Below, piece after piece: positions 50,579-59,202 of a stretch of DNA of 64,000 bases. Made by a program: the position numbers and the translations under genes. The stretch is from Neisseria perflava (GTDB taxonomy: Bacteria; Pseudomonadota; Gammaproteobacteria; Burkholderiales; Neisseriaceae), in assembly GCF_019334725.1 (NCBI RefSeq), contig NZ_CP079818.1, positions 1,612,001 to 1,676,000 of the forward strand. Reading direction: 5' to 3'. Under the pieces are notes generated by a model. That model was not told where the DNA came from, made no database searches, and saw nothing but the letters and a program-made list of their open reading frames with translations. The stretch's first letter is position 1, and every line of letters begins with the position of its first letter.

Positions 50579-50616
50579 TAAAAAAGCAGTGTCATTTTAT
50601 CGACACTGCTTTTTAT
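50579..50616. terminator. Terminator of the minor pilin operon and of the convergent Smr gene
   Basis: AAAAAGCAGTGTC and GACACTGCTTTTT with a 7-nt loop, followed by T-rich sequence; symmetrical, so usable from both sides. Not made of uptake sequences. Confidence 0.85.
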
Positions 50617-50619
50617 ATT

Positions 50620-51240
50620 TTACTGTTTCCAATCATCGTCTCGGCGTTGGCGTTTCAACAAGATCCTGACTGCGCCATCATTGCCTTGTCGAGGCTCGAC
50701 ATAAGCCAATACATCAGGATGCTGCATCAACCAGCGACGCGTCATATTTTTCAAAACCGGTTTATAGCCTGCAGAACCCAAGCCGCTGCCGTGGACAATC
50801 TCGCCGCAAACACCGCGTTTTTTCGTAAACTCAATAAATTCGTTCAATACCTGCTGCGCTTCTTCCTGCGTATAGCCGTGCAAATCTACATCCGCCACCA
50901 CGGGATAATGGCCGTTTCGCAAACGCATCAAATCATTTTTACCCTGCCCGTTTTTACTGAACGAAGCCGGCGGTTCTTCCCAGCCGCCGCTGCCTACATA
51001 AAAATAATCTTCCTGCTCCAAAGTCGCCATTTCTTTAGGTCGCGGCTTGATAGGTGATTTATCACGAGGCTGTTCATAATAGTTACCGGCATTTTTCAAC
51101 GGCGTAACCTTGCCAACCGCCTTGCTGAAATCTACATCCTCTACCAGCTTTTTAGCCTTCGCTTCGGCTTCCCGCTCCGCGGCTTCCTTTTTCACCTGTT
51201 TGCCCAAAGCCTTCAGCGTTTCTTGAAAGTTTGCCGTCAT
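50620..51240 (-). CDS. Smr-domain protein
   Basis: A 206-residue soluble protein. The N-terminal half is charged and probably coiled (KQVKKEAAEREAEAKAKK). The C-terminal Smr domain (about 110-200) contains VDLHGYTQEEAQQVL and EIVHGSGLGSAG, the DLHG and HGxG motifs of nucleases related to the MutS2 C-terminus. The layout matches E. coli SmrA/SmrB-type proteins. SmrB cuts mRNA between collided ribosomes in E. coli; whether this is its equivalent is open. Confidence 0.85.
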   Translation of the reverse strand: MTANFQETLKALGKQVKKEAAEREAEAKAKKLVEDVDFSKAVGKVTPLKNAGNYYEQPRDKSPIKPRPKEMATLEQEDYFYVGSGGWEEPPASFSKNGQGKNDLMRLRNGHYPVVADVDLHGYTQEEAQQVLNEFIEFTKKRGVCGEIVHGSGLGSAGYKPVLKNMTRRWLMQHPDVLAYVEPRQGNDGAVRILLKRQRRDDDWKQ

Positions 51241-51376
51241 GGTTTGTCCTTTCCAAAAAATTGATTGCGCACATTATAGCAAACCCGATTACAAGACCGT
51301 CTGAAAGACTCTTATCATCGCTTCTTGTTTAGGGTATAGTATTAACGTATTGCCAGTCTTACAAAAGAGAGAAAAT

Positions 51377-51754
51377 ATGTTTAAACGCCCGGAAGAAATC
51401 ATCGTCTTGATACTTGCCCTATTATGGGTCGTACTCAGCTACTACATTGCCGCCATCCTGATTTCAGATGCCTACACCATTCTCCTGATTACCGTACTGA
51501 CTTTCGTTTGGGCGGCCATCTGTTTCCTTTTATGGCAACGCAACTTAAGCCGTCATATTTGGCCGCTGTTCCTCGGCAGCCTAGTTGCCTGTTGGTGGCC
51601 GTACTTCACTTGGCTTGCAAGCGATGTTCCCGAAGGTACATGGTATTCAGGCTGGACATTCAAATCCATTATTGCCCTGATTCCCGTTATTGCCGCTTAT
51701 CTCTTCAAGTGGAAACGAAGCCGGAAAAACAAAATCTCCAATACCCTTGCCTGA
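51377..51754 (+). CDS. Hypothetical four-helix membrane protein
   Basis: In 125 residues four hydrophobic helices are seen (VLILALLWVVLSYYIAAIL, TILLITVLTFVWAAICFLLW, HIWPLFLGSLVACWWPYF, SIIALIPVIAAYLFKW), then a basic tail RSRKNKISNTLA. No known motif. GAGAGAAAATATG gives a fair ribosome binding site for ATG 51377. Followed by its own terminator. Confidence 0.7.
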   Translation: MFKRPEEIIVLILALLWVVLSYYIAAILISDAYTILLITVLTFVWAAICFLLWQRNLSRHIWPLFLGSLVACWWPYFTWLASDVPEGTWYSGWTFKSIIALIPVIAAYLFKWKRSRKNKISNTLA

Positions 51755-51761
51755 TACCTCG

Positions 51762-51787
51762 CGCCGTCTTTTTCAGACGGCGTTTTC
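51762..51787 (+). terminator. Terminator made from a partly overlapping uptake sequence
   Basis: CGCCGTCT (51762-51769) and AGACGGCG (51775-51782), loop TTTTC, then TTTT. Only the right half contains the uptake core. Confidence 0.75.
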
Positions 51788-51809
51788 CATATCTGACATA
51801 ACGCTCAGA

Positions 51810-51839
51810 CTGTCAACAATCCCAATAAAATGCTATACT
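51810..51839 (+). promoter_or_regulatory. Probable promoter of trpE
   Basis: CTGTCA (51810-51815) and TATACT (51834-51839) with an 18-bp spacer, 50 bp before the trpE start. An uptake sequence lies between promoter and gene. No trp attenuator or leader peptide is visible. Confidence 0.45.
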
Positions 51840-51889
51840 CTTCACACGATTTAACACCCTAAAACAGGCCGTCTGAAAGACTTATCAAG

Positions 51890-53365
51890 ATGATCAGCAA
51901 ACAAGAATACCAAGCCCAAGCCGCACAAGGTTACAACCGCATTCCACTCGTTCAAGAGCTGCTTGCCGACTTGGACACACCGCTCTCAATCTACCTCAAA
52001 CTTGCCAACAAGCCTTTCACCTACCTGCTCGAATCCGTTGTCGGTGGTGAACGCTTCGGCCGCTATTCCTTTATCGGCCTGCCTTGCAGCCACTATCTCA
52101 AAACCAGCGGCAAACATGTCGACGTGTATCAAAACGGCGAAATCGTCGAACAACACGACGGCAATCCCCTGCCCTTTATCGAAGCCTTCCACAACCGCTT
52201 CAAAACGCCCGAAATCCCAAGCCTGCCGCGCTTTACCGGCGGCCTGGTCGGCTACTTCGGTTATGAAACCATCTACAATTTCGAACATTTTGCCCACCGC
52301 CTGAAACATACGGCCAAAGCCGATCCGCTCGGTACGCCCGACATCCTCCTGATGCTCTCGCAAGAGCTTGCGGTAGTGGATAACCTAAGTGGCAAAATCT
52401 ACCTGATTGTTTATGCCGATCCGTCTCAAGCCAACGGCTATGAACGCGCGCGCGAACGTCTTGAAGACATCCGTACCCAGTTACGCCAAAGTTGTGCCAT
52501 CCCGCTTTCCCTTGGCAGCAAGCAGACGCAAGCAGTCAGCGAATTTGGAGAAGAACCTTTCAAAGCCTGCGTCAACAAAATCAAAGACTACATCTTTGCA
52601 GGCGACTGTATGCAGGTTGTCCCCAGCCAACGCATGAGCATGGAATTTACCGACAATCCGCTTGCCCTCTACCGCGCCCTGCGTACGCTGAACCCATCGC
52701 CGTATATGTTCTACTACGATTTCGGCGATTTCCATATTGTCGGCTCTTCGCCCGAAATCCTCGTCCGCCGCGAACGCGACGATGTTATCGTCCGTCCTAT
52801 CGCCGGTACACGCCTGCGCGGCAAAACACCAGCCGAAGACCTTGCCAACGAACAAGACCTGCTGAGCGATGCCAAAGAAATTGCCGAACACGTCATGTTG
52901 ATTGACTTAGGACGCAACGATGTCGGCCGCATCAGTAAAACCGGCGAAGTCAAAGTTACCGACAAAATGGTGATTGAAAAATATTCCCATGTGATGCACA
53001 TCGTCTCTAACGTCGAAGGCCGTCTGAAAGACGGCATGACCAACATGGACATCCTCGCCGCTACCTTCCCGGCAGGCACACTTTCCGGCGCGCCTAAAGT
53101 CCGCGCCATGGAAATCATCGAAGAAGTCGAACCGAGCAAACGCGGCATCTACGGCGGCGCAGTCGGCGTATGGAGTTTCAACAACGACATGGACCTGGCC
53201 ATTGCCATCCGCACTGCCGTGATTAAAAACAATACCCTCTTCGTGCAAAGCGGCGCAGGCGTAGTTGCCGACTCCGACCCAACCTCCGAATGGCAGGAAA
53301 CCCAAAACAAAGCCCGCGCCGTGATCCGCGCAGCGCAAATGGTGCAAGAAGGGTTGGATAAATAA
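51890..53365 (+). CDS. trpE: Anthranilate synthase component I
   Basis: TrpE makes anthranilate from chorismate, the first step to tryptophan, with TrpG supplying ammonia. The 491 residues show PLSIYLKLANKPFTYLLESV with the LLES tryptophan-feedback motif, SPEILVRRERDDVIVRPIAGT, ATFPAGTLSGAPKVRAMEIIEE and YGGAVGVWSF, the chorismate-binding core. The closest in-window partner trpG is about 7.5 kb downstream. Monocistronic. Confidence 0.96.
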   Translation: MISKQEYQAQAAQGYNRIPLVQELLADLDTPLSIYLKLANKPFTYLLESVVGGERFGRYSFIGLPCSHYLKTSGKHVDVYQNGEIVEQHDGNPLPFIEAFHNRFKTPEIPSLPRFTGGLVGYFGYETIYNFEHFAHRLKHTAKADPLGTPDILLMLSQELAVVDNLSGKIYLIVYADPSQANGYERARERLEDIRTQLRQSCAIPLSLGSKQTQAVSEFGEEPFKACVNKIKDYIFAGDCMQVVPSQRMSMEFTDNPLALYRALRTLNPSPYMFYYDFGDFHIVGSSPEILVRRERDDVIVRPIAGTRLRGKTPAEDLANEQDLLSDAKEIAEHVMLIDLGRNDVGRISKTGEVKVTDKMVIEKYSHVMHIVSNVEGRLKDGMTNMDILAATFPAGTLSGAPKVRAMEIIEEVEPSKRGIYGGAVGVWSFNNDMDLAIAIRTAVIKNNTLFVQSGAGVVADSDPTSEWQETQNKARAVIRAAQMVQEGLDK

Positions 53366-53408
53366 TTTTCAGACGGCCTGCGCTCTGAAATGACTAAACA
53401 ACAAGATT

Positions 53409-53978
53409 ATGATACTAAAAGAAAAACAACTAAAATCCATCAGCAAATTCCTCAGCTTTATCTTGCGCCATCATCCCGAGCAAATCGGCATTACTTTGGA
53501 TAAAGACGGCTGGGTGGATATTGATACCCTGTTGACACAGGTAAACCATCCCGAGCGCAGCTTTATGGGCAATCCGCTGACCTACGAAATATTATTGGAA
53601 GTGGTCGAAAAAAACGATAAAAAACGGTTTACCCTTTCTGAAGACGGCAAACGCATCCGCGCGGCACAAGGTCATTCGACGGCACAAGTTCAGGTTGAAC
53701 ACAAAGTGGCAACGCCTCCTCAGATTTTGTATCACGGTACGGCTGAGCGCTCTGTTCCATCTATTTTGGAACAAGGCCTGCATTCTGCCTCGCGCCATTT
53801 TGTCCATCTGTCTGCCGATGCTGCAACAGCCGTCAACGTCGGCTCCCGCCACGGCAAGCCGCTTGTATTGACCATCGACACTGTCGCCATGCTTGCGGCA
53901 GGACACCAATTTTATCTGGCGGACAACGGCGTATGGTTAACTGAAAACGTTCCGCCGCAATTTATCGGCAAACTTTAA
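53409..53978 (+). CDS. kptA: RNA 2'-phosphotransferase (KptA/Tpt1 family)
   Basis: Tpt1/KptA removes an internal 2'-phosphate from RNA using NAD+, releasing ADP-ribose 1'',2''-cyclic phosphate. In fungi it ends tRNA splicing; the bacterial substrate is unknown. The 189 residues carry the catalytic elements: SFILRHHPE (Arg20, His21), a winged-helix N-lobe with DGWVDIDTLL, then the NAD-binding lobe YHGTAERSVPSILEQGL, HFVHLS and LTIDTVAM. ATG 53409 is the first start after an in-frame stop; it has no strong ribosome binding site. It lies between trpE and purK without functional link. Confidence 0.93.
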   Translation: MILKEKQLKSISKFLSFILRHHPEQIGITLDKDGWVDIDTLLTQVNHPERSFMGNPLTYEILLEVVEKNDKKRFTLSEDGKRIRAAQGHSTAQVQVEHKVATPPQILYHGTAERSVPSILEQGLHSASRHFVHLSADAATAVNVGSRHGKPLVLTIDTVAMLAAGHQFYLADNGVWLTENVPPQFIGKL

Positions 53979-53982
53979 AACA

Positions 53983-54024
53983 TCAGGCCGTCTGAAGCCG
54001 TAAAACCATTTTCAGACGGCCTGC
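53983..54024 (+). terminator. Paired uptake sequences after kptA
   Basis: CAGGCCGTCTGAA and TTCAGACGGCCTG with a 14-nt loop, 5 bp beyond the stop; no T run. Confidence 0.5.
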
Positions 54025-54061
54025 AAACACCCTACCCAATTTCTTCATAAAGCGATTATCC

Positions 54062-55198
54062 ATGAACACATCCCCCATCCTCCCTCCTGCTATGCTCGGC
54101 ATTCTTGGCGGCGGACAATTAGGCAGAATGTTTACTGTTGCTGCCAAAACCATGGGCTACAAAGTAACCGTACTCGATCCCGACCCGAATGCGCCGGCAG
54201 CGGAATTTGCCGACTGCCATTTATGCGCGCCGTTTGACGATGAAGCAGCTTTGGAAGAATTGGCAAAATGCGCGGCTGTTACGACTGAGTTTGAAAACGT
54301 CAATGCCGACGCGATGCGTTTTCTCGCCAAACACACCAATGTTTCCCCCAGCGGCGACTGCGTTGCCATCGCGCAAAACCGCATTCAGGAAAAGGCATGG
54401 ATACGCAAAGCAGGCCTGCAAACCGCGCCGTATCAAGCAGTTTGCAAGGCCGAAGACATTACTGAAGAAAGCGTACAATTTCTGCCCGGCATCCTGAAAA
54501 CTGCCACTTTGGGCTACGACGGCAAAGGCCAAATCCGCGTAAAAACATTGGATGAACTCAAAGCCGCGTTTGCCGAACACGGCGGCGTGGATTGCGTTTT
54601 GGAAAAAATGGTGGATTTGCGCGGCGAGATTTCCGTTATCGTATGCCGTCTGAACAATGACAACGTGCAGACTTTCGACCCTGCCGAAAATATTCACGAA
54701 AACGGCATCCTCGCCTACTCCATCGTCCCTGCGCGACTGAGTGCCGACGTGCAGCAACAGGCGCGACAAATGGCGCAGCGTTTGGCCGATGAATTAAACT
54801 ACGTCGGCGTATTGGCAGTAGAAATGTTTGTTGTCGGCAACACACATGAATTGGTCGTCAACGAAATCGCGCCGCGTCCGCACAATTCCGGCCACCATAC
54901 CATCGACGCCTGCGCGGCAGACCAATTCCAGCAACAGGTCCGCCTGATGTGCAACCTGCCTCCGGCTGACACCAAATTGCTGAGTTCTTGCTGTATGGCG
55001 AATATTTTGGGCGACGTTTGGAAGGAAGACGGCGGCGAACCCGAATGGCTGCCATTGCAAAGCAACCCGAATGCACATCTGCATCTTTACGGTAAAAAAG
55101 CCGCGCGTAAAGGCCGAAAAATGGGCCACTTTACCGTCTTGGCCAATGATGCGGACAACGCGTTCCAAACCGCACAAACCTTACATCAAAGCCTGTAA
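54062..55198 (+). CDS. purK: N5-carboxyaminoimidazole ribonucleotide synthase
   Basis: PurK carboxylates AIR with bicarbonate and ATP in purine synthesis; PurE then rearranges the product. The 378 residues form an ATP-grasp enzyme. GILGGGQLGRMF is at the start, and GYDGKGQ forms the ATP loop. LEKMVDLRGEISVIVCR and NEIAPRPHNSGHHTIDAC form the metal and product site. ATG 54062 is the start. purE is not adjacent. Confidence 0.95.
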   Translation: MNTSPILPPAMLGILGGGQLGRMFTVAAKTMGYKVTVLDPDPNAPAAEFADCHLCAPFDDEAALEELAKCAAVTTEFENVNADAMRFLAKHTNVSPSGDCVAIAQNRIQEKAWIRKAGLQTAPYQAVCKAEDITEESVQFLPGILKTATLGYDGKGQIRVKTLDELKAAFAEHGGVDCVLEKMVDLRGEISVIVCRLNNDNVQTFDPAENIHENGILAYSIVPARLSADVQQQARQMAQRLADELNYVGVLAVEMFVVGNTHELVVNEIAPRPHNSGHHTIDACAADQFQQQVRLMCNLPPADTKLLSSCCMANILGDVWKEDGGEPEWLPLQSNPNAHLHLYGKKAARKGRKMGHFTVLANDADNAFQTAQTLHQSL

Positions 55199-55210
55199 CC
55201 TTACCCACTT

Positions 55211-55249
55211 TTTTCAGACGGCCTTTGATTGCCAAAGGCCGTCTGAAAT
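55211..55249 (+). terminator. Paired uptake sequences after purK
   Basis: TTTCAGACGGCCTTTG (55212-55227) and CAAAGGCCGTCTGAAA (55233-55248) with a 5-nt loop, 13 bp past the stop. Confidence 0.6.
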
Positions 55250-55270
55250 CAATTTTTCCGACCATCCGAC

Positions 55271-55753
55271 ATGAGCCTTCTGACCATCCTCCGTCCGGCA
55301 ACCGAAAAAGACTGCCAAGACATACACAATGCCCATCTGCACGCCGTTCAATACGCCTGCATCCGCAGTTACGATGAAACCATTATGCACACATGGGAAA
55401 GTCTGCTCGACATCAACAGCTATTTGGAAACCATCTCCGATAAAAACAAAGCCTTGTGGGTGGTCGAATACAAAGGGCTGATTCAAGGCTTCTTCCAAGT
55501 CGATTTCAAAGAAGCGCAACTGGACGCCTTATACGTCCATCCGCTCTTCCACAATCTCGGCTTGGGCACGGCCCTGCTCAGCCGCGCCGAAGAAATGGCA
55601 CGAAATGCAGGCCTCAGCTTTCTCAAACTGTATGCCTCGCTCAATTCCGTGCCTTTCTATCGCCTCAACCGCTACGAGTCGCTCGGTACTGCCGTGTTGC
55701 AGCTGAACAAAACTGTCCGCGTCGAATGCGAATTGATGCGCAAATACCTGTAA
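55271..55753 (+). CDS. GNAT-family N-acetyltransferase
   Basis: A 160-residue cytosolic acetyltransferase. ILRPATEKDCQDIHNAH is the first strand and helix, AQLDALYVHPLFHNLGLGTALLSRAEEMARNAG is motif A that binds acetyl-CoA, and LKLYASLNSVPFYRLNRYESLG is the C-terminal motif B with the usual Tyr. The substrate is unknown. It is 36 bp upstream of mutL and could be cotranscribed. Confidence 0.88.
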   Translation: MSLLTILRPATEKDCQDIHNAHLHAVQYACIRSYDETIMHTWESLLDINSYLETISDKNKALWVVEYKGLIQGFFQVDFKEAQLDALYVHPLFHNLGLGTALLSRAEEMARNAGLSFLKLYASLNSVPFYRLNRYESLGTAVLQLNKTVRVECELMRKYL

Positions 55754-55789
55754 TTTTCTCTTCCTCCGTTGCTTTTTTGAAAGAAACCG

Positions 55790-57766
55790 ATGTCCCGAAT
55801 TGCCGCCCTGCCCGACCATCTTGTCAACCAAATCGCCGCCGGCGAAGTGGTCGAACGCCCTGCCAACGCCTTAAAAGAAATCGTTGAAAACAGTATCGAT
55901 GCAGGCGCGACAGCGATTGATGTCGAACTGGCGGGCGGCGGCATCCGCCTGATTCGCGTCAGCGACAACGGCAGCGGCATCCACCCAGACGACATCGAGC
56001 TTGCGCTACACCGCCACGCCACCAGCAAAATCAAAACATTAAACGATTTGGAACACGTTGCCAGCATGGGCTTTCGCGGCGAAGGCTTGGCAAGCATCGC
56101 CTCCGTCAGCCGCCTGACCCTGACCAGCCGTCAAGAAGACAGCACGCACGCGACCCAAGTCAAAGCCGAAGACGGCAAACTCAGCAGCCCCACCGCCGCC
56201 GCCCACCCCGTCGGCACCACCATCGAAGCCGCCGAACTCTTCTTCAATACCCCCGCGCGGCGCAAGTTCCTCAAATCCGAAAACACCGAATACGCCCACT
56301 GCGCCACCATGCTCGAACGCCTCGCGCTGGCACATCCGCACATTGCCTTCTCACTCAAACGCGACGGCAAACAAGTATTCAAACTTCCTGCCCAAAGCCT
56401 GCATGAACGGATTGCCGCCATTGTCGGCGATGATTTTCAGACGGCCTCATTGGAAATTGACAGCGGCAATGACGCATTGCGGCTCTATGGCGCGATTGCC
56501 AAGCCAACTTTCGCCAAAGGCAAAACCGACAAACAATACTGCTTCGTCAACCATCGTTTTGTCCGCGATAAAGTCATGCTCCATGCCGTCAAGCAGGCAT
56601 ACCGCGATGTATTGCACAACGCGCTGACGCCTGCTTTCGTCCTCTTTCTCGACCTGCCGCCCGAAGCCGTGGATGTCAACGTCCACCCGACCAAAACCGA
56701 AATCCGCTTCCGCGACAGCCAGCAAGTACACCAACTCGTGTTCCACACGCTCAACAAAGCCCTTGCCGACACGCGCGCCGACTTGACCGAAAGCGTCAGC
56801 AACGCAGGCGAAGTGTTGCATGACATTACCGGCGTTGTCTCCACACCAATGCCGTCTGAAAACGACAGCGAAAATCTGTTTGATAGCGCATCCAACTACC
56901 CGACAGGCAACAAACCTGATACACGCAATGCCTTTGGTGCATCAGGCAAAACCGCGCCCATGCCTTACCAAGCCGCGCGCGCGCCGCAACAACGCAGCCT
57001 GTCTCTGCGCGAAAGCCGCGCGGCCATAAATACTTACGCCGAGCTTTACAAAAAAACCGATGACATCGACCTTGAGTTGAGCCAATTCGAACAGGCACGT
57101 TTCGGCAATATGCCGTCTGAAATGCCTACCCAAAAAACAGATACGCCGCTTTCAGACGGCCTTCCATCACAATCCGAACTGCCGCCGCTCGGTTTTGCCA
57201 TTGCCCAATTACTTGGCATCTACATTCTTGCCCAAGCCGAAGACAGCCTGTTGCTCATCGATATGCACGCCGCTGCCGAACGCGTCAACTACGAAAAAAT
57301 GAAACGCCAACGTCAGGAAAACGGCAACCTGCAAAGCCAACGCCTGCTTATTCCCGTAACCTTTGCCGCATCCCACGAAGAATGTGCCGCTCTTGCCGAT
57401 CATGCCGAAATGCTGGCAGGCTTCGGGCTGGAATTGTCCGACATGGGCGGCAATACCCTTGCCGTCCGTGCAGTTCCCGCCATGCTCGGCAAAGCCGACG
57501 TCGTTTCACTGGCCAAAGATGTATTGGGCGAACTTGCCCAAGTCGGCAGCAGCCAAACTATCGAAGAACACGAAAACCACATCCTTGCCACCATGTCCTG
57601 CCACGGCTCAGTCCGTGCCGGCCGCCAGCTCACCCTGCCGGAAATGAATGCACTCCTACGCGATATGGAAAACACACCACGCAGCAACCAGTGCAACCAC
57701 GGCCGTCCGACTTGGGTCAAACTGACATTAAAAGAATTGGATGCGTTGTTTTTACGCGGACAGTAA
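55790..57766 (+). CDS. mutL: DNA mismatch repair protein MutL (endonuclease type)
   Basis: MutL couples mismatch recognition by MutS to strand incision. The 658 residues have a GHKL ATPase domain (EIVENSIDAGAT, DNGSGIHPDD, GFRGEGLASIAS), a variable linker, and a C-terminal dimerisation domain. The latter contains DMHAAAERVNYE, a one-residue variant of DQHA(X)2E(X)4E, the metal-dependent endonuclease motif of bacteria that lack MutH. SCHGSVRAGRQL is a second conserved part of that site. In-frame uptake sequences occur at about 56437, 56852, 57113 and 57151, several in the ATGCC form. Start ATG 55790. Confidence 0.96.
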   Translation: MSRIAALPDHLVNQIAAGEVVERPANALKEIVENSIDAGATAIDVELAGGGIRLIRVSDNGSGIHPDDIELALHRHATSKIKTLNDLEHVASMGFRGEGLASIASVSRLTLTSRQEDSTHATQVKAEDGKLSSPTAAAHPVGTTIEAAELFFNTPARRKFLKSENTEYAHCATMLERLALAHPHIAFSLKRDGKQVFKLPAQSLHERIAAIVGDDFQTASLEIDSGNDALRLYGAIAKPTFAKGKTDKQYCFVNHRFVRDKVMLHAVKQAYRDVLHNALTPAFVLFLDLPPEAVDVNVHPTKTEIRFRDSQQVHQLVFHTLNKALADTRADLTESVSNAGEVLHDITGVVSTPMPSENDSENLFDSASNYPTGNKPDTRNAFGASGKTAPMPYQAARAPQQRSLSLRESRAAINTYAELYKKTDDIDLELSQFEQARFGNMPSEMPTQKTDTPLSDGLPSQSELPPLGFAIAQLLGIYILAQAEDSLLLIDMHAAAERVNYEKMKRQRQENGNLQSQRLLIPVTFAASHEECAALADHAEMLAGFGLELSDMGGNTLAVRAVPAMLGKADVVSLAKDVLGELAQVGSSQTIEEHENHILATMSCHGSVRAGRQLTLPEMNALLRDMENTPRSNQCNHGRPTWVKLTLKELDALFLRGQ

Positions 57767-57773
57767 CTCCGAT

Positions 57774-57811
57774 AAAAAGGCCGTCTGAAAATGCTTTCAG
57801 ACGGCCTTTTA
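57774..57811. terminator. Terminator between convergent mutL and kdsA
   Basis: AAAAGGCCGTCTGAAA and TTTCAGACGGCCTTTT with a 4-nt loop; symmetrical, serving both strands. Confidence 0.85.
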
Positions 57812-57823
57812 ACTTATTTGCCC

Positions 57824-58666
57824 TTAACGAATATCCATAGGCGCAAACGATTTCACGGTTTCATCGATTGCTTTAACACGGGTCAGGAAGTCTTCCAATT
57901 GCGCAAGCGGCAATGCGCTTGGGCCATCGCATTTGGCTTGGTCGGGATTGGCATGGGATTCGAGGAACAAACCGGCCAATCGGGTTGCCATACCGGCAAG
58001 CGCCAAGTCCAATACTTGGGTGCGACGTCCGCCTGATGCAGCGGCACCGGATTCGCGCGTTTGCAGGGAATGGGTTACGTCAAAAATAACGGGCAGGTTG
58101 TTACACGTTTTTTTCATCACGCCAAAGCCGAGCATATCGACCACCAAGTTGTCGTAGCCGAAATTTGCGCCGCGTTCGCACAAAATGATTTGTTCGTTGC
58201 CTGCTTCTTGGAATTTCTCCACAATGTTTTTCATTTGAGACGGGCTGAGAAATTGCGGTTTTTTAATGTTGATGACATTGCCGGTTTTCGCCATTGCCAC
58301 CACCAAATCGGTTTGGCGCGCCAAGAAGGCAGGCAGCTGAATGACATCGCAGACTTCGGCAACCGGCTGGCATTGGTAAGGCTCATGAACGTCGGTAATC
58401 ACGGGAACGTTAAACTCGCGCTTCACCGCTTGAAAAATCTTCATGCCTTCGTCCAGACCTACACCGCGGAAAGAGTGGATGGAAGAGCGGTTTGCCTTGT
58501 CGAAAGAGGCTTTAAAAACGTAAGGGATGCCGAGTTTATCGGTTACTTTAACGTATTGCTCACAGGCTTTCAGCGTAGAGTCGAGGTCTTCAAGGACATT
58601 GATGCCGCCGAAAAGGGTAAAGGGCGCATCGTTGCTGACGGTGATGTTGTTGATTTGGATATTCAC
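57824..58666 (-). CDS. kdsA: 2-dehydro-3-deoxyphosphooctonate aldolase (KDO-8-phosphate synthase)
   Basis: KdsA condenses arabinose-5-phosphate with PEP to KDO-8-phosphate for lipooligosaccharide. The 280 residues show FGGINVLEDLDSTL, where Asn marks the metal-independent class (Cys in the metal-dependent one), YVFKASFDKANRSSIHSFRG, and ITDVHEPYQCQPVAEVCDVIQLPAFLARQTDL. The start is GTG at 58666, supported by AAAGG nine or so bases before it and the expected MNIQINNI N-terminus. Monocistronic. Confidence 0.96.
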   Translation of the reverse strand: MNIQINNITVSNDAPFTLFGGINVLEDLDSTLKACEQYVKVTDKLGIPYVFKASFDKANRSSIHSFRGVGLDEGMKIFQAVKREFNVPVITDVHEPYQCQPVAEVCDVIQLPAFLARQTDLVVAMAKTGNVINIKKPQFLSPSQMKNIVEKFQEAGNEQIILCERGANFGYDNLVVDMLGFGVMKKTCNNLPVIFDVTHSLQTRESGAAASGGRRTQVLDLALAGMATRLAGLFLESHANPDQAKCDGPSALPLAQLEDFLTRVKAIDETVKSFAPMDIR

Positions 58667-58700
58667 GGCAAAGCCTTTCAGATAAGTTGAATTTGGGAAA

Positions 58701-58732
58701 CAGGCCGTCTGAAACGTTTCAGACGGCCTTTG
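58701..58732 (-). terminator. Terminator of panD formed by paired uptake sequences
   Basis: AGGCCGTCTGAAAC and GTTTCAGACGGCCT with practically no loop, 9 bp past the panD stop on the minus strand. Confidence 0.75.
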
Positions 58733-58740
58733 TTTGAATA

Positions 58741-59124
58741 TTACAACACGGTGTGCGGCGGCTCATAAGAAATCACGTCGCGGATTTTATTGTTCTCATC
58801 GACGAGGACGACTTTCGGCTCATGCACTGCAATTTCAGGTTCGGACAACATAACATAAGACATGATAATTACAATGTCGCCTTTTTGAACCAGACGCGCG
58901 GCCGCGCCATTGAGGCAAACGACGCCGCTGCCTCGTTCGCCGGGGATAGTGTAGGTTTCAAGACGTTCGCCGTTGTTATTGTTGACGATGGCGACTTTTT
59001 CGTTAACGCAAATACCTGCCGCATCGAGCAGGTCTTGGTCAACGGTAATGCTGCCGACGTAGTTGAGGTCGGCTTCGGTAACGGTGGCACGGTGGATTTT
59101 GCCGCCGAGCATGGTACGGAACAT
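58741..59124 (-). CDS. panD: Aspartate 1-decarboxylase
   Basis: PanD makes beta-alanine for pantothenate and coenzyme A. The proenzyme of 127 residues cleaves itself between Gly24 and Ser25 (NYVGSITVD), turning the Ser into the pyruvoyl cofactor. Other family segments are ENDLLDAAGI-like DLLDAAGICVNEKV, GERGSGVVCLNGAAARL and GDIVIIMSYV. Start ATG 59124. Confidence 0.96.
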   Translation of the reverse strand: MFRTMLGGKIHRATVTEADLNYVGSITVDQDLLDAAGICVNEKVAIVNNNNGERLETYTIPGERGSGVVCLNGAAARLVQKGDIVIIMSYVMLSEPEIAVHEPKVVLVDENNKIRDVISYEPPHTVL

Positions 59125-59154
59125 GGGTTTCCTTTTTGATTGTGGGTTGATTTG

Positions 59155-59183
59155 CGGTTTTAACTTCTGAGAAGTTAAAACCG
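59155..59183 (-). terminator. Hairpin between the DUF945 gene and panD
   Basis: A perfect 13-bp inverted repeat, CGGTTTTAACTTC and GAAGTTAAAACCG, with a 3-nt loop, 19 bp past the DUF945 stop. It has no uptake core and no long T run. Confidence 0.55.
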
Positions 59184-59202
59184 CTGTTCGTGTGATTGAG
59201 GA

